Below are positions 33,792 to 43,540 of a stretch of DNA of 64,000 bases, in pieces. The first letter of the stretch is position 1. Every line of letters starts with the position of its first letter. Below the pieces are notes generated by a model. That model was not told the origin of the DNA, did no database searches, and was given only the letters and a program-made list of their open reading frames with translations. The position numbers and the translations under genes are program-made. The stretch comes from Caryophanon latum (lineage in GTDB: Bacteria; Bacillota; Bacilli; Bacillales_A; Planococcaceae): NCBI RefSeq assembly GCF_001700325.1, contig NZ_MATO01000002.1, forward strand, positions 24,870 through 88,869, read 5' to 3'.

Positions 33792-34808
33792 TTAGAAAAT
33801 CAGATTTAAAAGTAAGAAGAATACACCGGCCATAACAGCTGAAATCGGCATTGTGATGAACCAAGTTAACACGATTTTACGTGCAATCGCCCAGTTTACA
33901 CCTTTAACGCGCTGTGCTGCACCAACACCCATAATTGCAGAAGAAATTACGTGTGTTGTTGATACTGGCAAGTGAATTAATGTCGCACCGAAAATGATTG
34001 AAGCAGATGAAAGATCCGCTGCTACACCGTTTACTGGACGAATTTTCATAATTTTACCGCCAACTGTTTTAATGATTTTGTAACCACCAACAGCTGTACC
34101 AAGACCCATCGCTAATGCACAGGCAACACGTACCCAATCTTGTACTTCGTCACCAGACTGCATGTTTGCAGCGATTAATGCCATCGTAATAATACCCATT
34201 GCTTTTTGCGCGTCGTTCGTACCGTGCGTGAACGATTGAATAGCTGCTGTCGCAATTTGTACTAAGCGGAAGCCTTTGTTTGTTGAATAAAGACTGAAAT
34301 TTTTAAATAGGAACTTGAATAGTTTCATCATGGAGAAACCGATTACTAAAGCGATAATTGGTGAGAAAATTAACGCTTGAAGAATTTTTAAAAATCCTTC
34401 GTAGTTTAAAATACCAAATCCAGCAGATGCGATTGCCGCCCCAGCGATTGAGCCGATTAACGTATGTGAAGAACTTGATGGAATTCCGTAGTACCACGTT
34501 AATAAGTTCCAAGTGATGGCAGAACAAAGCGCCGCTAAAATTACGATAGAGCCCGTTGTGTCACCTTCAAAACCGTTTAAAGAAAATGGGTCAACGATAT
34601 CGCTAGCAATTGCTTTTGCAACACCTACGAATGTGATTGCCCCGACAAAGTTCATAACTGCCGCCATCATAACTGCAACGCGTGGTTTTAACGCACGCGT
34701 CGAAACCGATGTTGCAATGGCGTTGGCCGTGTCATGGAAACCATTAATAAAGTCGAAACCTAAAGCGAAAATTACGACTAAAATGGTAATAATCAATAGC
34801 ATATCCAT
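33792..34808 (-). CDS. pit: Inorganic phosphate transporter, PiT family
   Basis: A 338-residue membrane carrier importing phosphate, or metal-phosphate, with cations. The duplicated PiT signature is present: GFDFINGFHDTANAIATSVS near residue 20 and SFTHGTNDAQKAMGIITMAL near residue 200, plus GIPSSSSHTLIGSIAGA and LPVSTTHVISSAIMG. Ten or so helices. It follows the DUF47 gene by 24 bp and forms an operon with it, as ykaB-ykaA homologues do. Confidence 0.93.
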   Translation of the reverse strand: MDMLLIITILVVIFALGFDFINGFHDTANAIATSVSTRALKPRVAVMMAAVMNFVGAITFVGVAKAIASDIVDPFSLNGFEGDTTGSIVILAALCSAITWNLLTWYYGIPSSSSHTLIGSIAGAAIASAGFGILNYEGFLKILQALIFSPIIALVIGFSMMKLFKFLFKNFSLYSTNKGFRLVQIATAAIQSFTHGTNDAQKAMGIITMALIAANMQSGDEVQDWVRVACALAMGLGTAVGGYKIIKTVGGKIMKIRPVNGVAADLSSASIIFGATLIHLPVSTTHVISSAIMGVGAAQRVKGVNWAIARKIVLTWFITMPISAVMAGVFFLLLNLIF

Positions 34809-34832
34809 AAATTTTTTCCTCGTCCTTCGTTA

Positions 34833-35453
34833 TTACGCGTTACGCATAATGATAGATTCAATTGTGTTTGCTACGTTTTGACAGAAGTCTGCGATTTCTT
34901 CAAATTGCTCGTAAATGTCTTTGAAAATAATTAAACGAATTGGATCTTTTTCAGTTAAGAATAATTGTTTAATCGAAGAACGGAAAATTTCATCACACTC
35001 GCGCTCGTAATCTTTAATTAAAATAGCGTGTTGACGCATACCAACTAAATCTTTACGGTTTAATGATTCCATTGCTTTTACTGCTTCGTCTGCTGATAAT
35101 GTGATGTATTTTAAAAATTGACGCATTTGCTCATTTACTTCTGTGAATGAATACATTTCAAAGTGAGCAATTGTGTTTTCGATGCCATCTAAAATATCAT
35201 CTAAACGAATCGCTAACGCTAAAATATCTTCACGCTCGATTGGTGTTAAAAACGCTTTGTTTAATTCAACGATTAACTCATGAATTAGTTTGTCACCAGC
35301 TGTTTCATACGACTTCATTTTAATGCTAATTTCTTTTAATGATGCTGGGCTGTCGATGCGGCAATCATTAGCGAAGTGCATTGATTCTTGTACGTTTTGT
35401 GCAATTTTTAAAAGTGCTGAGAAAAATGGATCTGGTTTTTTTGAACTAAACAT
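34833..35453 (-). CDS. DUF47 (PhoU-like) Pit accessory protein
   Basis: A 206-residue all-helical protein of the DUF47/PhoU-like family (TIGR00153). Seen: FFSALLKIAQNVQESMHFAN, MKSYETAGDKLIHELIVELN, TPIEREDILALAIRLDDILD and IFKDIYEQFEEIADFCQNVA with the ExxxD metal motifs. In other bacteria it sits next to Pit and helps gate phosphate uptake. AGGAGG lies upstream, at a long 12-base spacing. Confidence 0.9.
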   Translation of the reverse strand: MFSSKKPDPFFSALLKIAQNVQESMHFANDCRIDSPASLKEISIKMKSYETAGDKLIHELIVELNKAFLTPIEREDILALAIRLDDILDGIENTIAHFEMYSFTEVNEQMRQFLKYITLSADEAVKAMESLNRKDLVGMRQHAILIKDYERECDEIFRSSIKQLFLTEKDPIRLIIFKDIYEQFEEIADFCQNVANTIESIIMRNA

Positions 35454-35825
35454 TGTGGTCTAGTGCCTCCTAGAATATATAAAATAAATTGTTTATAACA
35501 TGAATTTCTGTTAGTGAAACCTTACTTATCATAGCAAACGTTTGTGTAAAACTACATAAAAATTAACTTGGAACTATCAAAATTTACATTGCTGTAACAT
35601 TACAACGTTCAAAAAAAAGTTAGTTTTGCAGCACAGCGCGATCTCAATCTATGAAATTTGTCCTTATTCGAATGGAAAATTGTTGTTTTTTAACGATTCC
35701 ATGCATGAACGAGCGCATTTTTAGAATGTAAGAAAGTTTTGTCAATAACATACATGTCACATTCGTCAAACAAATTGTTAATGTAATGTAAAGAAGAATG
35801 ACAGGATATGTTGAAGGCTGGACGT
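35454..35825. other. Upstream region of the DUF47-pit operon
   Basis: AT-rich, no repeats. It should hold the operon promoter. No PhoP-type direct repeats are clear to me. A 68-codon minus frame through 35644-35850 ends inside the next gene's terminator and is rejected. Confidence 0.35.
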
Positions 35826-35868
35826 AAAATAAAGCGACGTTTTCGTGCACGTCGCTTCGTTTATTTTC
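35826..35868 (-). terminator. Terminator after the methyltransferase gene
   Basis: On the minus strand GAAGCGACGT and ACGTCGCTTT form the stem, followed by ATTTTAC. Confidence 0.85.
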
Positions 35869-35872
35869 GTTA

Positions 35873-37036
35873 TTAATCTAATTGTTCGCGCAGCTCGTTA
35901 TGTAAAAACGGCTTCGCACCTAAAAATTGCACAAATTGCTCATATTGCGTACGCACATCATTCGATGCTTCTTTGCCTGTGAAATACGCTCGAATTAAAA
36001 TGTTTTTCGGTGTATTTTCGATGTCAATAAACTCCAGCAGCTGTGCCTCATAGCCGACGAGCGATAAAATTTGTGCGCGAATTGAATCGGTTGCAAGTGC
36101 GGCAAAACGCTCACGAATCAGTCCGTGCTGCAGCATTACATCAAGTGCAGGTGCTTGAAGCTGACGGTTTAGCTCATGTTGGCAGCACGGTACGCTTAAA
36201 ATAACGCGCGCTCCCCATTTCACGGCACGAGCAAGCGCCATATCTGTTGCGACGTCACAAGCATGCAACGTCACGACCATATCAACAGACGCTTCGTCGT
36301 TATAATCGTTAATATCCCCAACTAAAAATTCAAGCTGATCGTAGCCTAAGTCTTTGGCGATTTCATTGCATTCCTCGATAACTTCCTTCTTTAAATCAAG
36401 CCCCGTTACACGTAAATCGAGCCCTTTCTCAATCTTTAAATAATGGTAAAGTGCAAACGTTAAATACGATTTGCCTGAACCGAAGTCTAAAATACGAATC
36501 GTGCGGTCTTTCGGCAAATGCTCTAGCGCATCGTCAATGAATTCAACGAAGCGGTTAATTTGCTTAAACTTATCGTACTTTTGCTTTTTCACTTTGCCAT
36601 CTTCCGTTTGCACGCCGAGGCGAATTAAAAAAGGGTAAGGCGTTGCATCGTCTAGCAAGTAATTTTTTTTACGATTGTGCGATAAGTTCACTTGCTTCGC
36701 TTGTTGCTGTTTCGTCGTTTTAAAGAGCACTTTGTTTTTTTTCGATAGCTGAATGTGAATTTGTTCATCGATAAAATCGCCTTGGAATTGGCGGAAGTCG
36801 TCGAACAGTACGTCGAGCTTTTCAGCAACGTTTTCAAGCAATACATTTTCGTGCTTTAAAATGCGCTCGTACTGGTATTCTAATTGAATGTGGTACATGC
36901 CCTTTAATTCGATTGGCTTGAGCTTCACACGTTTAATGTCGTTTGATTTTAAGCGTGGCTGGCTAATTGTAGCACTTACTAACGTTTTGGCATGCAAGCG
37001 TTCGAGTACAGCCTCTTTCATTTGTATAAATTCCAT
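35873..37036 (-). CDS. Class I SAM-dependent methyltransferase (Methyltransf_32 type)
   Basis: A 387-residue protein. The N-terminal 150 residues are a basic region of unknown fold (LKPIELKGMYHIQLEYQYER, RKKNYLLDDATPYPFLIRLG). The C-terminal half is a Rossmann methyltransferase: RILDFGSGKSYLTFALYHYL (motif I), RVTGLDLKKEVIEECNEIA, VDMVVTLHACDVATDMALA and VILSVPCCQHELNRQLQ. The HACDVATD and SVPCCQHE pair is typical of Methyltransf_32, related to METTL25/RRNAD1. The substrate is unknown; RNA is a guess from the basic N-terminus. Confidence 0.85.
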   Translation of the reverse strand: MEFIQMKEAVLERLHAKTLVSATISQPRLKSNDIKRVKLKPIELKGMYHIQLEYQYERILKHENVLLENVAEKLDVLFDDFRQFQGDFIDEQIHIQLSKKNKVLFKTTKQQQAKQVNLSHNRKKNYLLDDATPYPFLIRLGVQTEDGKVKKQKYDKFKQINRFVEFIDDALEHLPKDRTIRILDFGSGKSYLTFALYHYLKIEKGLDLRVTGLDLKKEVIEECNEIAKDLGYDQLEFLVGDINDYNDEASVDMVVTLHACDVATDMALARAVKWGARVILSVPCCQHELNRQLQAPALDVMLQHGLIRERFAALATDSIRAQILSLVGYEAQLLEFIDIENTPKNILIRAYFTGKEASNDVRTQYEQFVQFLGAKPFLHNELREQLD

Positions 37037-37084
37037 ATGATCGTCGTCCTTTTTTTAAATATTTCGAGTGTGTATTCATGAACT

Positions 37085-37215
37085 TCCTACAACTAAAGTC
37101 GCGAGTTTCAGCTCAGGTGCCTCTGCCGTTACTCGAGGCAACAAATTTTCGCTGTTCCAACAAAAGTCATCGCCTACATCGTGCGAACACCGTTTTTGGA
37201 ATAGAACCATTATTA
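37085..37215. repeat. Degenerate fragment related to the core and to a short dispersed motif
   Basis: CTCTGCCGTTACTCGAGGCAA is like the TTACTCGAGGCAAAA arm of 29198-29310. Further on, CACCGTTTTTGGAATAGAACC (37190-37210 region) is the reverse complement of a motif at about 40716. No borders can be drawn. Confidence 0.4.
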
Positions 37216-37331
37216 TAGGATATTTCGAGGAGAAAACAAAGCCATCATTAGAATTGAGATCGCAGCAATTTCTCCTTTCCTCAACATGGAAGCATTTTGA
37301 GGAAAGGAGGGCTTTTGCCGCAAATCTGATG

Positions 37332-37362
37332 AAAAAGCACGCTACAAAACTGTAGCGCGCTC
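37332..37362 (-). terminator. Terminator after the AI-2E family transporter gene
   Basis: On the minus strand GAGCGCGCTACAG pairs with TGTAGCGTGCTTTTTC and runs into TTTTTC. Confidence 0.85.
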
Positions 37363-37368
37363 AATTTG

Positions 37369-38448
37369 TTACACTTTTTTCGATGCCGTTTTTTGAATGA
37401 GTTTACGTTCTTCATATAAGTTGCTCACAACTACTTTAATAACCGCGTATGCTGGCACTGCTAAAATGATTGCCAAAAATCCACCTAAATTGCCCGCTGC
37501 TAAAATAACAGTAATGACGGTTAAAGGGTGTAGCTCGAGTGATTTCCCCATAACGTTCGGTGTGATGACATTACTTTCTAGCTGCTGTGCCAATAAGTTA
37601 ATGACCGCTACCCAAATAACGAGCGACGGATCTTGAATAAGGCCAACGATGACTGCTGGAATAAACGATAGCCACGGTCCGATAAACGGAATCATATTCA
37701 TGAAGAAGCTTAAAATAACAAGAATGAGCGTATATTCTAAGCCGATTAATGAATAGCCCGCTAAAATAATAATCGCTAAAATGAAACTTACTAAAATTTG
37801 TCCTTGCACGTAGCTTCGAATCGTTTCGTTAATATCCTCTAACGTACGTTTTACCCAATCTCGACGCTCACCGGCGAAAAATTGATAAATAAACGGTGCA
37901 AGCTTCTCATGATCTTTTAACATGAAGACGAAGAAGAACGGTACGATAATGATCGCAAGTGTTGCCGTCACGACAGATGTTACCGTACTCACTAGCCACG
38001 TACTTAACGCAATCGCGTAGTCTTGAATCGAGTTTGAAATCGAATCAATGGCGTCCTCTAGCTGCGGTGGGAAATCCGCTTTATTCGCAATGACATAATC
38101 GACTGCACGTTGAATTTCGTACGCAATCGACGGTGTCGCCTGCACTAAATTGTTCACCTGCTCTGTAACTGGCTCCCCTACAACCCAGACGAACGAAGTG
38201 AATAACCCTGTTAGTAAAATTAAAATGATGACGATACTGCCCCAACGCGGAATGCCACGCGTTTCTAAAAATGTTTGTACTGGCAATGTAATGTAAAACA
38301 GTACACCACCGATTAATAACGGCACAGCGACTGCTTTTAAAATGGCTAACAATGGATTCAGTAGCCAATGAACTTCTAAAAAGAACTTAATAATAAGCAG
38401 TGCTAGTAAAATGCCGACCCCCCATTGAAACCAAGCTTTATTTGTCAT
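37369..38448 (-). CDS. AI-2E family transporter
   Basis: A 359-residue membrane protein of the AI-2E_transport family (PF01594). Hydrophobic N-terminal helices (GILLALLIIKFFLEVHWLLN, AVPLLIGGVLFYITLPVQTF), a middle amphipathic region (about 100-200) and C-terminal ILSFFMNMIPFIGPWLSFIP with LEPxVxG-like SNVITPNVMGKSLELHPL. Members transport various substrates, some Na+(Li+)/H+; the name does not prove autoinducer transport. Start ATG 38448 follows AAAGGGTG. Confidence 0.87.
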   Translation of the reverse strand: MTNKAWFQWGVGILLALLIIKFFLEVHWLLNPLLAILKAVAVPLLIGGVLFYITLPVQTFLETRGIPRWGSIVIILILLTGLFTSFVWVVGEPVTEQVNNLVQATPSIAYEIQRAVDYVIANKADFPPQLEDAIDSISNSIQDYAIALSTWLVSTVTSVVTATLAIIIVPFFFVFMLKDHEKLAPFIYQFFAGERRDWVKRTLEDINETIRSYVQGQILVSFILAIIILAGYSLIGLEYTLILVILSFFMNMIPFIGPWLSFIPAVIVGLIQDPSLVIWVAVINLLAQQLESNVITPNVMGKSLELHPLTVITVILAAGNLGGFLAIILAVPAYAVIKVVVSNLYEERKLIQKTASKKV

Positions 38449-38643
38449 GTGTACACACCCTTTCTCTCTTTTGTCGGTAAATGACATACCTTCTTATACT
38501 GTACTAAAAAACTACCCTTTAAGTTTCATTTCGTAACCTTTTATTTCGCAAAAAAACTGTGCTAATTGTCCATTTCGACATTTAGCACAGCTGTTCAGTT
38601 TAAGTTCGACACGTATTATCGCTCGTGCCGTTCTACTATGTTG

Positions 38644-38969
38644 CAAGGGTGTTGATTAGTAATTTAATTGGCAGGGCGCGTATTGCGACATCGCTTTCTT
38701 GGGGCTCGGCGCACGCGCACTGCCACTAATATGCAGCATTATTTCCATTTTATAGCTCTTCACCATAACTTGGGGTTGCTTTTCACGTCGAGGCAGGCTT
38801 TCCGCGGGCGCGGCTCAAGCCTCCTCGTCGTTCGTGCCTCACGACTGCGGGGTCTTGAGGCTCGCGCTTAGCAACTTTTATACGTCAACCCCAGCTTACG
38901 GTGATGAACCCATTTTATTGCTAAAAACAATGGATTTCATCGTATAAAAAAGGTCAATCAACAGTCCTG
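38644..38969. mobile_element. Family A element interrupted by a nested family B element
   Basis: Outer ends CAAGGGTGTTGATTAG and CAATCAACAGTCCTG match family A. ACTATGTTG flanks both sides (38635-38643 and 38970-38978), a perfect 9-bp duplication. The inner element is 38754-38910. Removing it and one CATTTTAT restores the normal family A order TGCAGCATTATTTC to TTGCTAAAAACAATGG. Confidence 0.85.
38754..38910. mobile_element. Nested family B element (8-bp target duplication)
   Basis: Ends AGCTCTTCACCATAACTTGG and the reverse complement of CCAGCTTACGGTGATGAACC match the family B ends at 32544-32787. CATTTTAT occurs on both sides (38746-38753 and 38911-38918). The core within lacks the AAGGTGAT arm but keeps CTCAAGCCTCCTCGTCG...GCGGGGTCTTGAGG. 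Confidence 0.85.
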
Positions 38970-38992
38970 ACTATGTTGTTCATTAAATATCG

Positions 38993-40693
38993 TTACAGCG
39001 CTCGATCATCGACGCTATTTAAGTAGCCTTCAATCGTACCAATAACCGATTCGACGCAGCCTTCTTCAAATGGTGAAATTAAGCCTGCTTCTTTCACAAG
39101 TTGCGTAAATGATTTCGAACCGCCTAAATCACATAAATGTAAGTAATCTTTCCACGCGCCGTCGAAATCTTCACGCGAACGTTTCCAAAATTGGAATGCA
39201 CAAATTTGCGCGAGCGTGTAATCAATGTAATAAAACGGGCTGTTGAAAATGTGCCCTTGTCGATGCCAAAATCCGCCGTTTTCTAAGTACGTAAGCCCAT
39301 CAAAGTCGCGCTGTGGTAAATACGTTTTTTCAATGTCGCGCCACGCTTGTTTACGTTCCTGTGGCGTCATGTTTGGATTTTCGTATACGACGTGTTGGAA
39401 TTCATCGACTGCTACGCCATATGGTAAAAACTGCAATGCGCCCGCTAAATGTGAAAACTTATATTTCTCGACTTGCTCGCCGAAAAATAGCTCCATCCAC
39501 GGCCACGCTAAAAACTCCATGCTCATTGAGTGGATTTCACATGACTCATACGTCGGCCATAAATATTCTGGAATACCTAAATCTCGACTGCGGTACACTT
39601 GAAATGCATGCCCTGCCTCGTGCGTTAATACGTCAATGTCACCTGATGTACCGTTAAAGTTTGAAAAAATGTAAGGAGATTTGTACTTGTCAATAAACGT
39701 GCAATATCCGCCGCCTTCCTTCCCTTTTTTCGCCTCTAAGTCCATTAAATTGCGCTCAATCATAAATTCAAAAAACTCATGCGTTTCTGGTGACATTTCT
39801 TTATACATTTTGCGACCATTTTCAACAATCCATGCTGCATCGCCTTGTGGTGTCGCATTACCTGTCGTAAATGAAAGCGCCTCATCATAAAACTTTAACG
39901 TCTCCACACCGATGCGCTTTGCTTGTCGTGCGTATAACTTTTGCGAAATGGGCACGATGAAATGACGCACTTGATCGCGGAATTTCTTCACCATATTTGC
40001 ATCGTAATCAACTCGGTTCATGCGAATGTAGCCAAGCTCTACGAAATTTTTGTAGCCAAGCGTCGTCGCAATTTCATGACGCACTTTTACGAGTTCATCA
40101 TATAGGCGATCAAACTCTGCCTCATGCTGCTCAAAAAATGCCGTGCGTAGCTGCATAACTTCCTCGCGTACAGCACGATCTGTTGATTCTGCGAACGCGC
40201 CCATTTGTGCAAGCGTGTACGTTTCGCCTTTATAATCAATTTGTGCTGATGCGACAAGCTTGCTGTAATCAGATGATAATTTATTTTCCTTCATAAGTAG
40301 CTCGATAATTTCTGGCGAGAACGCTTTAATTTGATAATCCGCTAAGTCAAATAGCTGTTTGCCAAAGTGTTCCTCTAACTGTGCGCGAAACGGTGATGCG
40401 ACTAACGCCTTGTAATACTCCGTCGTAATGTCTTCAACGCGTGGGCCAACCTCGTCAATAAAGTCGCGCTCCGCTTGATAAAACGTATCATTCGTATCGA
40501 TTGAAGCACGAATGTAGACGATGTTTGATTGCGTGCTAAACTCCGCCATCATATCGTTTAGTTGCTCGATAATCGCGATTTGCTGCTCGACTGTCGTAGC
40601 CGCTTCAAATTGCGCTAATTGTTCGCGTGCCTTTGTCGCCATCACGTCAATATATGGGCGTACATATTCATAGTTTTCAAATGTTTGTTGCAT
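38993..40693 (-). CDS. M3-family oligoendopeptidase
   Basis: A 566-residue cytoplasmic zinc peptidase of the M3 family (PepF/Pz-peptidase type), degrading short peptides. The zinc motif is DVLTHEAGHAFQVYRSRDL near residue 345 (HExxH with Glu), and the third ligand is in TYESCEIHSMSMEF. The helical N-terminal half (MQQTFENYEYVRPYIDVMAT onward) covers the channel. The length is close to Pz-peptidase A (about 560) and shorter than PepF of B. subtilis. It may act on peptides imported by Opp. Confidence 0.92.
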   Translation of the reverse strand: MQQTFENYEYVRPYIDVMATKAREQLAQFEAATTVEQQIAIIEQLNDMMAEFSTQSNIVYIRASIDTNDTFYQAERDFIDEVGPRVEDITTEYYKALVASPFRAQLEEHFGKQLFDLADYQIKAFSPEIIELLMKENKLSSDYSKLVASAQIDYKGETYTLAQMGAFAESTDRAVREEVMQLRTAFFEQHEAEFDRLYDELVKVRHEIATTLGYKNFVELGYIRMNRVDYDANMVKKFRDQVRHFIVPISQKLYARQAKRIGVETLKFYDEALSFTTGNATPQGDAAWIVENGRKMYKEMSPETHEFFEFMIERNLMDLEAKKGKEGGGYCTFIDKYKSPYIFSNFNGTSGDIDVLTHEAGHAFQVYRSRDLGIPEYLWPTYESCEIHSMSMEFLAWPWMELFFGEQVEKYKFSHLAGALQFLPYGVAVDEFQHVVYENPNMTPQERKQAWRDIEKTYLPQRDFDGLTYLENGGFWHRQGHIFNSPFYYIDYTLAQICAFQFWKRSREDFDGAWKDYLHLCDLGGSKSFTQLVKEAGLISPFEEGCVESVIGTIEGYLNSVDDRAL

Positions 40694-40975
40694 CGAAAAG
40701 CCTCCCTTTGTTTTCGGTTCTATTCCAAAATCGGTGCTTGCAAAATGTACACATATGTTCTTTCATTACGGCTGCAACTTCTAAATGTTATTGCCTCCAA
40801 TAACATAAGAAGCACTAGCGAAACAAGAGCTACATTCGTCGCGTCTCTGTGAAAAGCTGTAATGAAACAACCGTTAACAATATATTTTGCTTAAGATCCT
40901 TATTTTTATACACTTATTATTTCGTAAAGCTAAATATATTGCAAACAAAAGCTTGCTGTTTGTAACGCCACATGC
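40694..40975. other. Upstream of the M3 peptidase gene; short dispersed motif
   Basis: GGTTCTATTCCAAAATCGG at 40716-40735 recurs at about 31955 and, inverted, at 37190-37210. The rest is AT-rich with no gene or known repeat. Confidence 0.35.
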
Positions 40976-41016
40976 ACAAAAAACCTATGCGAACAAAGAT
41001 CGTTTCGCATAGGTTT
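40976..41016 (-). terminator. Terminator after the first chemoreceptor gene
   Basis: AAACCTATGCGAA pairs with TTCGCATAGGTTT, then TTTTTGTGC on the minus strand. Confidence 0.88.
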
Positions 41017-41027
41017 GGTTTATATCG

Positions 41028-43010
41028 TTATAGCTTAAATTGCTTCACTGCTTGCTGTAGCTTTTCTGCCATTGCTGCTAAATGTTTCGTTTCTTCACTC
41101 ATTTTCTTTGCTGCACCGTGCTGCTCACACGAAATTTCTTGTACGTTAACAACATTGTTATTCGTCGAAATAGCGCTGCTTGATACTTCCTCCATTGCCG
41201 CTGTTACTTCTTCAGTGTTAGCGCTCATTTGCTGTGCTGAGCCACTTAATAGCTCTAGCTCCTGCGTAATTTCAGCGACCGCTACGATAATTTCTTTAAA
41301 GTTATGGTCAATGAGCTGAATCTTTTCGATGCCGACTTCAACATTATTTTCACTTTGCTTCGCCGCTTCTGCTACATCTTGCGTATAGCGCTGCATGTTT
41401 TTAATGAGCCCATCGATTCTCGTTGCAGAGCTTGCTGTTTGCTCTGATAATTTACGCACTTCATCCGCTACGACAGAGAAACCTTTTCCTGCCTCACCAG
41501 CACGCGCTGCCTCAATCGATGCATTTAGTGCCAGTAAATTCGTTTGGTCTGAAATTTCCGTAATCATACGTGAAATTTCACCGATTTCAGCTGATTCACG
41601 CTCTAAATGTGCAATCATCGTTAGCTCGCTTGCTGTTCCTTCTTGAATGTTTGCCATTTGTGTAATCGATGAATGAACAGCTTGCTGACCGTCAATAATT
41701 TGCTGCTCAATTTGTGCTGTATGTGCTGTTACAAATGTTGATGTTTCCGCCACTTGCTGAATACCTGTTGCCATTTGCTCAATTGCATGTGCACTTTCGT
41801 CGACCATCATCGCCTGCACCTTTGTCGTTTCCGTCGTTTCATCCATTGACGAAGAAATACGCGTTGCACCATCCGTTACTTCTTGTACTGTCGCAAATAA
41901 ATTAACCGCCGTTTGAGATACATTTACAGCTTGGTCATTTACAGTCGAAATCATATTACGCATATTATGAATCATCGTCGTTAAGCTGTTCGCTAATACG
42001 CCTAGCTCATCTTGTCGATTAATATAACGCGTCGGTACTTGCTGTGTAAAGTCACCGTTTCCTACCGCTTCACTCACATGTACAAGCTCCGTGATCGGCT
42101 TGCTTAATGAACGTCCAATTAAATACGCAATGACGCCACCGATAATTAAAAATAATAAACTAAACACCATTAAATTAATTTTCACCGTATTTAAGCTTTT
42201 CAACATTTCCGATTCCGTTGCTGTTACTGCCATCGTCCAATTGTTGTTTAACGTATAAAAACCTGCTAAACGTATATCGCCTTCTACATCCTCATATTTC
42301 GAATAGCCAGATGTGTGATCAATCATATTTTGAATTGCTTCACTAACTGTATTGTCCTCTTCAATATAATTCATTTGTTCTTTAACATATTCACGATTTA
42401 TATGCCCTTGCATAACTCCTTCATTATTAATAATGAACGCATAGCCTGTTTCGCCAATTTCAATCGTATCTACTACGTCTGATAAAATATAGCCATCTAC
42501 ACGTGCAAGCAATAATGCTGTTTCTTTTGACGCTGTTTCGATCGGTGTCGCAAGCATTAATACTGGCTCACCTGTCACACGACTAATTACAATATCCGAT
42601 AATACTGTTTTCCCCTCAAAAGCTGCCTGTATATAATCTCGATCTGCTAAATCGCTTGTCGAACCATCTGTATAATGCGCAATTCCTTTTTCATCTACAA
42701 TTGCAAATGCTAAATAATCTGGATACGCTGATAATTGTTCATCCAATTCGTCAAATGTCGGTTGCAAATTAGCATACGATAAATTTTCGATAACTGGCTG
42801 TTTCGAAATTGATTGTATTTCAACGAACATTCGATTAAACACTTCTTCAATATACAACGACACATCCGTAGCTTTAGACTGTAAATTTTCTTCTACCTGT
42901 AACGTCAATGCTTTGGCACTCAATAAATAGCTTGATGTTGCCAGTGCACCGCAGACAACGATTATTAGTGACATAATTGCCAATGTCAACTTTATACCGA
43001 TCTTTTTCAT
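41028..43010 (-). CDS. Methyl-accepting chemotaxis protein with dCache-type sensor
   Basis: A 660-residue receptor. Layout: TM1 (about 8-28), a large extracytoplasmic dCache-type domain (about 35-280; [56 protein letters not shown]), TM2 (about 283-303), HAMP ([20 protein letters not shown]), and a cytoplasmic signalling coiled coil with the CheA/CheW tip [20 protein letters not shown]. The ligand is unknown; dCache domains of this type often sense amino acids. It is monocistronic. Confidence 0.92.
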   Translation of the reverse strand: MKKIGIKLTLAIMSLIIVVCGALATSSYLLSAKALTLQVEENLQSKATDVSLYIEEVFNRMFVEIQSISKQPVIENLSYANLQPTFDELDEQLSAYPDYLAFAIVDEKGIAHYTDGSTSDLADRDYIQAAFEGKTVLSDIVISRVTGEPVLMLATPIETASKETALLLARVDGYILSDVVDTIEIGETGYAFIINNEGVMQGHINREYVKEQMNYIEEDNTVSEAIQNMIDHTSGYSKYEDVEGDIRLAGFYTLNNNWTMAVTATESEMLKSLNTVKINLMVFSLLFLIIGGVIAYLIGRSLSKPITELVHVSEAVGNGDFTQQVPTRYINRQDELGVLANSLTTMIHNMRNMISTVNDQAVNVSQTAVNLFATVQEVTDGATRISSSMDETTETTKVQAMMVDESAHAIEQMATGIQQVAETSTFVTAHTAQIEQQIIDGQQAVHSSITQMANIQEGTASELTMIAHLERESAEIGEISRMITEISDQTNLLALNASIEAARAGEAGKGFSVVADEVRKLSEQTASSATRIDGLIKNMQRYTQDVAEAAKQSENNVEVGIEKIQLIDHNFKEIIVAVAEITQELELLSGSAQQMSANTEEVTAAMEEVSSSAISTNNNVVNVQEISCEQHGAAKKMSEETKHLAAMAEKLQQAVKQFKL

Positions 43011-43238
43011 TCGAAATGCCTCCTGTATGTTATGTTGAGCCGCACCTTTTCAAAGAAGAGAGATGTACATTAAAAGAGCTTTTTCTAATATAAACTCAAA
43101 AACATATTAATTCTTTTTAACTAATTTTATACTATTTTTGTAAAGTATATCGACACCTTTTCTATTTATATGGTAACTTTTTTCATTATACTTCATAAAA
43201 ATGACACTTATTTCACAAAAATAATATGTCCTTTCATC
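43011..43238. other. Upstream region of the first chemoreceptor gene
   Basis: AT-rich with no gene. A sigma-D type promoter (TAAA-N15-GCCGATAT) was looked for and not found clearly. Confidence 0.3.
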
Positions 43239-43445
43239 TATATAAAAGGTGATTGAAATTTACAATGCGAACTAGGCTCGAAACAAGAGGTGTACTTCAG
43301 CGGGAATAACGAAAATTATTTTTGTAACGAGTAACCGCAGATGCATGAGCGTGACATGAAAAGCTCGCACCACACCCGTAGAAAGTCTACCTCGATGTGA
43401 AAAGCCGATTAACAAAACGCTAAAATTCATTCACAGTCTCTATAT
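43239..43445. mobile_element. Diverged family C element carrying a core variant
   Basis: TATATAAAAGGTGA at the left and TCACAGTCTCTATAT at the right resemble the family C ends at 4800 and 5053. TTAACAAAACGCTAAAATTCA near the right end is the inverse of TTTTAGCGTTTTGTTA in that element. Inside, CTCGAAACAAGAGGTG...TACCTCGATGTGAAAAG marks a degraded core with GTAACGAGTAACCGCAGATG. Confidence 0.6.
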
Positions 43446-43540
43446 CATAGCATTTATTCAAGAACCGACACAAAAAAGTGATAGAAGGAAAGTGATATTC
43501 CCTAGCTAACACTTTTATGCTTTTATTTTATTTTAAACTA

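Noticed and set aside
35644..35850. 68-codon minus-strand frame with hydrophobic residues
   Set aside because: It runs through the hairpin terminator of the methyltransferase gene, has no ribosome site, and its composition is typical of AT-rich noncoding DNA.
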